From: Septoria linicola
Lineage: Eukaryota > Ascomycota > Dothideomycetes > Mycosphaerellales > Mycosphaerellaceae
NCBI GenBank assembly: GCA_024114885.1
Contig: CP099431.1
Location: forward strand, 310,001-374,000
Direction of reading: 5' to 3'
DNA: 64,000 nucleotides
How positions within the stretch are numbered: the first letter of the stretch is position 1; every line of letters starts with the position of its first letter. Both the position numbers and the translations under genes were made by a program. Below, piece by piece: positions 54,840 through 64,000 of this stretch. Under the pieces are notes generated by a model, which worked only from the letters and a program-made list of their open reading frames with translations, made no database searches and was not told the DNA's origin.

Positions 54840-57800
54840 TCTTAGTCTAACTCTAAGGCTTAGAGTTATCTTTTATATATCTCTTATATAAGGTAGAGCT
54901 ACCTTATAAACTCCTAAAACTATAGTCTATTCTTTAGCTTAGTAAGACTATCTACTACTATCTCTTTTATATTTATATATTCTATAGAGATAAGTCTATT
55001 CTACTAGAGCTTTCTTATAGCATTATATAAGATATTAATATATTTAGACTTATTATAAATATATAAGTCCTTAACTAGAGTAAGAGTAGCTTAGTTATTA
55101 CCTTTTAGCTAAATTAGCCTAATTCTAGTAATAGTTTCCTAGTTACTAAGGATCCTTAGTTAGTAAGAATATTCTCCTACTAACTCTAGATATCTAAGCT
55201 CTCTTAAAAGAGTACTAAGGAACTATAACTATTTTATATATACTCCTATAGCTATATATTTAGCTTCTATTATAGATATAGCTATAGATTTCTACTTCTT
55301 ACTTATCTAGGAGATTAGTATACTATAAAGGAAGAAAATATATCTAAGGATTAAGACTCTATTAGTTTTGTCTATTATATAGTTAGAGTCTATATATCTA
55401 GTAAGATAGCTTTAACTATTCCTTAAGTATCTTAAACTAAGGTCTAGATTTAATCTTAGGTATCTAGTTAGCTTCTTTAGAGCCTTTATATATCCTACTA
55501 TTAGATTACTAATATAGGAGCTTAATCTTCTAAGAGCAAATAAGATATCTAGTCTTATAATAGTTATAAGCTATATCTATATTCTAATAATAGATTAGTA
55601 CTCTTATTTATTATACCTTTTATTATTTAGTCTAGTAGGTTTTAGACTTTTATAGCTATCTATTAGTAAAAGAGTTATTAATATAGTTTCTTAGCCTATT
55701 CCTATCTTAGCTAGGTTCTCTTAGATATAATACTTCTAGTTAAGTTTTAGCTAGCCTTACTATCTATTTCTTATTAGTCTTATTCTAAGGATCTTATCTA
55801 GTTCTCTAAGATCTTTAATCTTAAAGGCCTTACTAAGTTAGTCTTTAAACTAGAGGACATCTTCTAGTCTCTCTATAGTAATAGGTATATTATTAATATA
55901 GATTAGGATTATTAGATCTTTCCTTTTCTTATAGATTAGAAGATATAGGTCTACTTCTAATTATCTAAATCCTATTCCTTTTAGCTTTAATATATATAGC
56001 TAATTCTAGTCTCTTATAGCTTACTTTAGCCTATAGAGACTCCTTAGAACTTATAAGACTATACTAGTTAGTAGGTTAATACCTAGTAGTAGGATTATAT
56101 AGATATCCTTATATAGGGTACTCTCTATAAATATATTATTTATATCTACTTAGTATAGAACTAGGTCCTTCTTATAGACTATAGCTATAAATCCTCTTAG
56201 AGTATCCTATCTAACTATAGAGGTAAAAGTTTCTATATAGTCTACTCTATACTTTTAGGAGAACTCTCTTATAACTAGTCTTACTTTGAACTTTTTAATA
56301 GTACTACTAAGTTTTCTTTTAATATTAAAGACCTATCTTAAGATAACTAAGTTAGCCTCTTTTAGTAGAACTACTATAGTCTAGGTATTATTACTTATAA
56401 GTATATCTAGCTCCTTCTAAATAGCTTCTTACTAGAGATAACTCTACTTAGGATTACTTACTACTTCCTTATAGTTCCTTAGGATTAGAACCTCCTATTT
56501 ATATATTCCTACTTCTTTAGTAGTAGAGAATATAATCTCTTTAACTTCCTTTAAGAATTCTAGGTCCTATAGGATACCTAGGTTAATAGAGCTTATAGCT
56601 AAGAAGAAAGCCTAATACTCTAGAAGTATTTCCTTATCTAGCTAACTATTCTAATCTAGCTTAAGCCTAATTAGCTTTAGCTTTTAGTTAAATCTATTAA
56701 GTTCTTAGGATGTTTTTCTCTTTCTAAGAGTTTATCTTAGAGTTATCTACTCCTAATCTATCTCTATAGTTTCTTAGATAGAATTCTTAGATTCCTTCTT
56801 AACTTTCTCTTAGTCTAGGAATTTTCTATACTCTCTTATATCTTCTAGTAGAGGTAGAAGTTATATAAAGAGTTTCTTTTCTTCCTAAACCTATACTAAT
56901 AGCTAAGGAGGAGAAGGCTTCTACTAGCCTAGACTAGGAGTACCTAAAGTACTCCTACTAGCTTATAGAGTAGGCTAGCTAATAGTTCTTAGCCTTCTAA
57001 TAAGTCTTCTTTCTAGAGCTAAACTAAGGAGATTCTTAATCTTAATATTTAAGTCTAATTCTCTACTTAGCTTATTTTTAAAGAAGATTATATTAGTATA
57101 CTACTTAATAGCCTTTATATCTAGCTTCTAGAACTTCTATATCTTTACTATATTATTATAGTATCTAATAAATATAGTATCCTTTCCTTTATTTATTAGT
57201 TTATTACTTTTTACCTACTAAGGCTATACTCTTATATCTATATATACTATAGCTCTATATCTTTATACCTTAAGGTAAGAGACTATTAGTTTAATCCTAT
57301 TAAAAGCTTTATTAGATAAGAGCTTAAATCTCTTAATATTAGATCTATTTAGGAGCTTATTTCTTATATATACCTATACTTTAAAGACTTCTAGCTAAAA
57401 TTTAATAGGTATCTTACTTTCTTTAAGTATTACTCTAATAGAGGCCTCTAATATTTAGATAGACCTTTTAACTACTCTATTCTAGAGTAAATTATAGGCC
57501 TTAGTTAGCTTAAGAGTAATTCTAAAGTCCTTCTTCTACTATTTAATTAAAGTAGTAATCTCTCTAGTATTATTAGCTCTTATAGACTTAAGGAGTACTA
57601 CTAACTACCTTTCTACCTTAATCCTCTAGTTCTAAAGAGTAGTTAGTATATCTAATCTAGCTTTAAGTAGAAATACCTATTTCTTTCTTAAGAAATTATT
57701 AATAATCTTAAGCTACTATATAAAACCTTTTACTAATAATAGTAATAGTCTATAGATGTCTACTAATATAAGGGCTAATCTTTTAGATCTTCTTTTAATA

Positions 57801-59870
57801 GACTTACCTAGATGTTTCTTTATCTTACTTATTATATAGATCCTATATTTATACTCTTCCTAGTTAGGAATTAGAATTCTTTCCTTTAGGTTAGTAACTT
57901 TATAAAGGTTTAAGAGTAACCCTCTTCTAAAGTATATAAATCTTCTATACTATAGCTCCTACTATTTTAGATCCTTCTCTAATAGGGTAGTATAGATATT
58001 ATTAACCTCTATAGGATTATATAGTAAGTAATATAACTTTTTCTATAGAAGAGGTAATATCTTACTAATAAATAGAATACCTCTAACTAGCTTAGTCTTT
58101 ATAACTATTTAGCTATCTAGAGAGGTAAGAGTAAAATTAGGCTTCTAGACTCTAAATTACTTACTAAACTAATCCTATAATATAAGATTTACTCTAAGAT
58201 TAGGAATAAATAGTATCTTATTAAGTAGAACTTCTCTTTCTAAGATTCCTTTTATCTATACTAGTCTAGAGTAGGTTATATAGAGATATCCTCCTCCTAC
58301 TTTAATCTATACTTTCTTTCTTAGTAGCTTTACTAATCTAAAGAAGGATAGTTAGTTAGTTATATAAGATAAGGTATAGGAATCTAAGAGCTATTCTTAG
58401 AGTAATAACTTGCTTTTAGCCTTAATTATAGAATAGGCTAACTTATCTTAATTATTATCTTCTAATAGGGAATTATTATTACTTCTAGAACTAGATTAAG
58501 TTCTAGAATTAGAACTAGAACTAGACTCCTAGACTAAAAGTCCTTTCTTTAGAAGCTTTCTAGACTTTTCTATCCTCTAAAGCTACTTGCCTATTCTCTA
58601 GATAGCCTTCTTTAGCTTATTATATAATAATAACTTATAGATAGCTTTCTTAATATATCTAGTATTCCTTAGTAAAGAGGATTTTCTAACTTTCTCTCTA
58701 AGGAATAATCTCTAAGAGTCCTTCTAGTTCTTAGTACTATTTCTTTACTAGGATAGTTTCTTAGTAGTAGAAAGGTTAGAACAATCTTTTAACTAGTACT
58801 TCCCTTTCTTATAGAGCTAGTATATTAGTAAGGACTTTCCTTAGTAGAGCTACCTAGAATAGAATATAGCTAAACCTATATCTATCTTATCTAGATTATC
58901 TCTTATCTCTTAGGACTTAAGTAGAAGGAGAATAGTATCTATATCTAAGAATAGTTAGGTTATAATAGTATCCTTAGCTACTTAGTATAATATAGGTAGA
59001 GACTATAGGAGATATTTTAGCCTTTTCTCTTAGCTCTAGTAGTAAGCTTCCTAAGGATTAATCTTAGTAATCCTCTTACCTAGGCCTCTAAGGTATCTCT
59101 ATACTTCTCTAATTATCTTATTAGGTAATATTCTAAATATAATAAACTACTTAATTAGACCTATAGTATAGGACTTTAGGACTCTATTATACTTATTCTA
59201 GAGAATTACCTATATTTTAGCTACTAGTATAGTAATATACTATATCTCTAGCTCTATCTTATTATCTTTACTAATACTATATCTAATACTAAACCTATAT
59301 ACTATATTATCTTTTAAGAAGTATTAATTCTAAGTAATATATATCTAGAGACTAGTATCCTACTAAACTATATATAGGTTCTCTCTAATAATTAGTTAGC
59401 TAATTACCTAGAACTAGTCCTTTCCTTCTAGCTTATCTATCTATAGCTTAAACTATTTCTTCTAGTTAGTTCTATCTAGGATTAGAATCCTTTAGCTCTT
59501 CTTATCCTCTTAGTCTATTATAGAAATAGGTAAATAGAATAAATAATTAGTAGAATACTTTAGACTAGCTAAGGATTCTAGAGAAGAGTAATTTCTTATA
59601 GTAGAGAGACTAGCTCTAAGAGATAGGGATTCCTCGTATTTAGGAAATTACTAAGACTTAGATCTTTCTCTCTTAGTAGAGTTTCTATTACTAGGTAGTA
59701 GGAAGGCTAAGTAGCCTCTTCTAACTCTAGTAATACTAGGTATAATAGTAGAGAACTAGGTAGGTATTAATAAAGTAGAAATATACTACTATCTTATAGA
59801 GATCTTTACTAACTTATATACTACTAGGTATAAACTAGCTTCGTTAGTAATATAGTTAGAGAAACTTCTA
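54840..59870 (-). pseudogene. Copia-2 gag-pol remnant
   Basis: The minus strand carries the same polyprotein as Copia-1. The RT active site region lies near 55895 (VNNI), the RNase H block (IIEAKYIA-like) near 55265 and the zinc-knuckle region near 58800. It is more densely interrupted by TAG/TAA than in Copia-1. Confidence 0.75.
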
Positions 59871-59964
59871 GGCCCTAAATGTTTTCTATAAACTATAAGG
59901 GATATAAGTAACCTATACTAATATAGGTTACTCCTATTTAGTATATAAACCTAGGCTTATAACC

Positions 59965-60241
59965 TAATAAAAGTAGAGGGCGTATTATATACTATATAAT
60001 ATTAAGGAGGATATAGCGTAGTAAAGAAGAATAGAGGATTAATCTTAAACTAACTTATATATATAGTATAGTAGTAATATACTAGGAACTAAATACAAAG
60101 TTAATTAAGTTAGTTATCTAAGAAGAGAAGAAAGAGAAGTAAGATATACCTCTTACTAAGCCTTAGGTAGATGCCTTAGGTATCTAGAACTATACTTAGA
60201 TATCTATATCTAGACTAACTATCTAGGATATATTCTTAATA
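59965..60241 (-). repeat. Copia-2 5' LTR
   Basis: 277 bp, the inverse of 6005-6282 apart from RIP-type changes. The primer-binding-site sequence (inverse of GGTTATAAGCC) lies at 59953-59964. Confidence 0.95.
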
Positions 60242-61899
60242 GTATATAGAGTATAATAATACTTTCTTCCTTATAGAATAACTTAAACTCTAGCGTTATA
60301 TAGCTATTATAACCGTCTAGAATAAGTAGTCGTTTCTAACTAATAGTTCTATATTTAGTATAGTTATTAAAGTGTTTAATCTAAGCGACTCTATAATTAA
60401 AGGAAGTCTAGCCCTTTAGACTAACTTTAAGTTTCTAGGTTAGTAGAAGGTAGTAGAACTAGGCTCTATTTATTTCCTTACTAGAGAAGATAACGTATAG
60501 AGGGACTAACTACCCTTCTACGTTAGTATATATAATAATAGTCTACTATTATATAGAATTAGAGACTAAGGCCTTAGGTCGTTATCTACGCTCTATCGTA
60601 GTAACTACTATTATATTCTAGTAGTATCTAAGCCTAAAGCCGCTTTTATCGAAGTTATAAATATTACTCTCTATAATACTATAGTAGGTTATTATATTCT
60701 AGACTAGTCTAAACTACTCTTTAATAACCTTAGAGTCCTTATTCTTTACTCTTTAATACGATAGCCTTTGTAATAGCCGTGTTTCTAGTCCTAGATAGCG
60801 TTTAATAAAGTTATAGGCCTATCGCTATCTAACCTCTTTTCTATAGCGTACTCTAAGGATTAAAGAAGTCTAGGCACGGATAATAGCCTATATTAGCGAA
60901 TAACTATATAAATCTAGGTCGAATATCCTCTAATAAACTACCTCTTCCTCGATTAGAGTCAAGGCTCTATTTATAGATAGTATTATAGCTTATAGAGGCG
61001 TTCCTTTAAGCCTTCGATTAACTATTATATAACTGACTCTATAGGTAGTTATAGCGCTTCGTACGCTTATAAAGCGACCTAATAGATAATTACGAATAGT
61101 ACTTTAAATATACTCTTTATTTAGAGGTACTATCGCGTAAAATAGTAGAAGAATAGACGCGTTTAGTAGTAGTAGTATATACGAGATAGAAGTAGTATAC
61201 TAGCTTATCTAGTATACTCGCTTATTAAATACGTTAGAGCGTTTATTATACTATTCTCTACTATTTAGGTTTAGTAGTATTAATTTAGTAGAGTCCGTAG
61301 GTATATAGGATAGTATAGCTTTATAAGTGTCTAGTTTACTACGCGCGTATTAAGAGTAAGGGTATTAGTATAGTTATATTATTATTAGATATTTATTTAA
61401 AAGTAAGAAGCGGCTAAAGCTATACTATTAGGTAATCTAATTAGTTTAGCTATATTAACCGAGCTCGCTTATATACGCTTAATATTAAATTCGATAGCTT
61501 AAGACTCTAAATTCCTCGTAATCTATCGTTATAATTATAGTATAGTTTCTTCTATACTAAATAATATTACTAAAATATACTAGATAGATAAGCTTAGTAG
61601 TATAAAATAAAGCTTCGATAGTTAGCTAAATTTCTATATAGAAATATTTCTATATTTATATAGTTCTAGTATTAGAAATTTAAGCTCGTTTTCTTATCGT
61701 ATTTCTAAATTAATAAACCGTTACTTTCTAGTCTAATCTAAGATCTAACTCTAATATTATATTTATATCTTTATAGAACCTTATAATAGTATATATAACT
61801 AAATAAACTACGACGATTCTAATAGGAAAACGTATTTACTCTAAAACGCGTTATATATAGCGTAATAGTAGTTAGAAGCGCGTTTAGTAATATCTTAGA

Positions 61900-63592
61900 G
61901 TTATAACTTACGAGTTTATAAGGATTCGGAGGAGCTAGATAGTTACTTTAATAATAATAATAATATAATAGCGCGTCGAAAACATAGTAATAGACGCGAC
62001 TATAGATATCGTAGAGTTAGAGCTTAGCTTAGAGACTATTATCGATAACCTTACTAAGTTATATACTAAATCGTAGCTTCCTAGAGCTTATTCTAGCTAT
62101 TATAGTTATACTAGATTTCTCGTAGATAGACTACGCTTTAAAGGCTTTATACTAACTCTCTCTAGTAAATACTCTAAAACGAGCTAGTACTAGAAACTAG
62201 AGATTAGAGTAGAGTTAACTAAGGTAGCGACTAGTCCGCGTTACTAGCTCTATAGAGTATACTTTAAGAAGCCTAGTTCTTAAGGCTTAGTATTAAAGAG
62301 TATTACCTCGACTATATAACTAATCGACTATCTATATAATCTAGCTTTTAGTAAAGGTTACTACTAGACGCGAGATAGTAAGTATACGCTACTAGTAGTA
62401 GGTATAGGTTATAAACGAAAGGCTAAAACTAATAGAGATATACGGGCCTCTTTCGCTACTAAATAATAACGCGTAGATAACTATACTATCTTTAATCGAA
62501 TTAGCTAGTAGAAGGTATATCTCGAGTAGAAGATAGGCGACGATTAATGACTTTATAATACTACCTTAAAGCGATTACGCTAGCTTCTTAGCTTCTAAAA
62601 CTAATATATTTTAGACCTCGTATCTTAGAACTATATAACCTACTAGCGTTAGTTAATAAAGCTATTTACTAGCTTAAAACTAGCTATCTAACGCTTTATA
62701 AGTAAGGTATAGAGCGACGTTATCGTATCCTTTAATAGTTAGAAGTCTAATAACGAGCTAGAGTTAATAGGGATATTCGGACACTTTATCGATAAATATA
62801 GTTATAATCGTATAGTAATACTAGGCTTACGTAATATGTTTAGCTCGCACGATTTATTAGACATTATAGATACTATACTAGAGGTTATCTACGAATACGA
62901 TATTAAGAAGAAGGTTAAATACTTTATATCTAATAACGTAAATAGTAACGATAAGGTATACTAATTACTTACTACCTTACTCGGCCTTAATCTACTTAAA
63001 TATAGACTATACTATACTATATATATTATTAATTTAGTCTATAAAGCTATCCTTTATAGTATCGATATTAACGCGATTAATTAAGCCTACGAATTCGATA
63101 GCGATAGCGATAATATAGAGCCTTTAGATAAAGTAGAAGATAATAAAGAAGTAGCTTAATTCGAGCGCTTAATCTATATATAAAATAACCTTGAGAAACA
63201 CGTTCTTTAGTATAGGCGTAGACTACTTAGTAAACTATATAATATTATTATCTACGCGCGTAGCTTAATAATACGTCGCTAGTTCTTTAAGAGTAAGTAG
63301 AAGGAGGCTAATCCGGATATAGTAATACTAGAGCTTATTTTAAATAGTAGTATAAGGTAGAATAGCGATTACGATATAATAGAGCGAGCTCTTAAGCTTA
63401 AAGACGCGTTAGAGCTATATTAGGCTTACTTTCGCGAGGTAGACGATAAGCTACTAGCCGCTAAAGATTACCTTAATAGTAACGACTAGTATAAGCTCTA
63501 AGAGCTCTATTTATTACTTAATCTAATAAAGGAAGCGTTAATAGGTTTATAGATAGATAGTATATATATCTATAGCTTATTATAGTAGTTAC
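61900..63592 (+). pseudogene. hAT-2 transposase, truncated by a Gypsy-2 LTR
   Basis: The plus-strand frame has FNSQKSNNELELIG-like sequence at about 62731 (FDxWxS block), GHFIDKYS, a LLGLR-like block, and KKVKYFISNN near 62910, with the catalytic Asp of SDN read as Asn. A YIINLVYKAIL block follows near 63030, as do Asp/Ser-rich and helical C-terminal parts up to the LTR at 63593. The sequence differs from hAT-1, so it is another family. The dimerisation domain is cut off. The N-terminal boundary is uncertain: the region 61200-61900 has no recognised content. Confidence 0.75.
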
Positions 63593-64000
63593 TAATAGAT
63601 AATAACTACTCTAATACTAACCTCCTAGGTAGGTATAAGAGTAGTCGCTATAGAACAAGACCTGTTCGGATAGTAATAGTCTTATAATACGTTAATTAAA
63701 TAGTAGTAACGAGCTTAAAATAGTAGCCCTAGGACTAAGAGCCTTATACTAGGACCGTAGGACATTAAATTAATCAAGTAGAGTAAATATTACTATCTTA
63801 GAAACGAGCTACTACCTTACTTTTATACTAAAACTACTAAGTACGGTATGTAGGTAGGCCTTTACTTTACTAATCCTCCCTTCCTTAGTATCTAACTAGA
63901 TACCTAACTACCTATAGATCTTACTTAGAATTACTTAAAACTAGCTAGTTATTCTATTAAAGTCTATTAAACTTTCAATTAGAGGCCTATTAAATAGTTA
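63593..64000 (-). mobile_element. Gypsy-2 family: 3' LTR and start of interior, running off the window
   Basis: 63593-63872 is an inverted copy of the Gypsy-2 LTR. 63873-64000 matches, inverted, the 128 bp preceding the 3' LTR at 25547-25674. This is therefore the 3' end of another minus-strand Gypsy-2 inserted in hAT-2, or a recombined remnant. The hairpin motif would begin just beyond the window edge. Confidence 0.88.

Larger units (their letters stand above)
53945..60241 (-). mobile_element. Copia-2: complete Ty1/Copia element, heavily RIP-mutated
   Basis: The element is 6297 bp with 277-bp LTRs (53945-54221 and 59965-60241) and a perfect GTATA target duplication (53940-53944 and 60242-60246). 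It is the same family as Copia-1 in inverse orientation and aligns along its whole length. It retains far fewer CpA/TpG. The same two interior CpG sites seen in Copia-1 are present (near 59632 and 59838). It interrupts the pogo-like transposase frame. Confidence 0.97.
53170..61200 (-). pseudogene. Fot1/pogo-like Tc1-mariner transposase, split by Copia-2
   Basis: On the minus strand the frame enters at about 61200 and shows IYNFDKSGF near 60650. This is the first catalytic-Asp block, with GAT GAA read as GAT AAA. It then shows RLLILDGYNSYIT near 60330, the second Asp block. After the Copia insertion (60241-53945) it resumes with HSSHLLQPLNISYFRLLKKAY, the block following the third catalytic residue in Fot1/pogo enzymes. 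A basic C-terminal tail to about 53170 includes VLRKKIKLTLS. The interrupted element would be about 1.8 kb, as usual for this group. Terminal repeats were not located, and many TAG/TAA codons are present. Confidence 0.75.
53090..64000. repeat. Right RIP-mutated transposon island
   Basis: From about 53090 CpA and TpG again become very rare and TpA common. The change is gradual over about 52980-53140. The island consists of a Fot1/pogo-like element split by Copia-2, a hAT element and a Gypsy-2 LTR that runs off the window. Confidence 0.9.

Noticed and set aside
1..64000. CRISPR arrays, rRNA, tRNA, bacterial promoters
   Set aside because: No regularly spaced repeats, no tRNA-like cloverleaf with CCA context and no rRNA signature were noticed. 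The DNA is fungal nuclear sequence.

Overview
The window is nuclear DNA of a filamentous ascomycete (Pezizomycotina; a Dothideomycete would fit, but this is not proven). The reasons are short introns with GTRNGN donors and CTAAC/CTGAC branch points, a Zn2Cys6 regulator, and transposons mutated by repeat-induced point mutation (RIP). No rRNA, tRNA, CRISPR array or bacterial-type operon was seen. The layout has three blocks: a RIP-mutated transposon island (1-26160), a gene island with normal base composition (about 26162-53090), and a second RIP-mutated island (about 53090-64000).

Left island: the 3' two-thirds of a minus-strand Ty3/Gypsy element (Gypsy-1) runs off the window edge. Next is a hAT transposase pseudogene split by a complete Ty1/Copia element (Copia-1, 6005-12303, 278-bp LTRs, AGAAA target duplication). 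A very large Gypsy element follows (Gypsy-2, 12874-25953). It carries gag, protease, RT, RNase H and integrase remnants plus an unrecognised reading frame of about 1,100 codons between pol and the 3' LTR. That frame is bracketed by a 25-bp hairpin motif that also occurs upstream of gag. A short remnant rich in CAAGTAAG abuts a JmjC-type gene that has lost its 5' end and carries six in-frame TAG codons.

Gene island: about 15 genes, mostly orphans. Those with recognisable features are a Zn2Cys6 regulator split by one intron, a C4HC3 zinc-finger protein, a cyclin-like protein, a long coiled-coil protein, two related coiled-coil proteins sharing a QQ[IV]LYW motif, and three proteins with a membrane helix. 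Two large disordered proteins have acidic-hydrophobic segments, and two small proteins are basic or nuclear-looking. Several genes were resolved from splice signals. Many two-copy tandem duplications of 34 to 135 bp lie in and between genes.

Right island: a Fot1/pogo-like transposase on the minus strand is split by a second, more heavily RIP-mutated Copia copy (Copia-2, 53945-60241, GTATA target duplication). Next come a second, different hAT pseudogene and the 3' LTR of another Gypsy-2 copy on the minus strand. Both Copia and Gypsy-2 are therefore present on each side of the gene island in opposite orientations. The islands have almost no CpA/TpG but keep CpG. The Copia interiors show the reverse for CpG, with only two CpGs in about 5.7 kb in each copy.

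The gene island looks like a fast-evolving accessory compartment. Regulation-related genes (Zn2Cys6, JmjC remnant, cyclin-like, zinc finger) sit among orphans, but nothing in the sequence ties them into one pathway.
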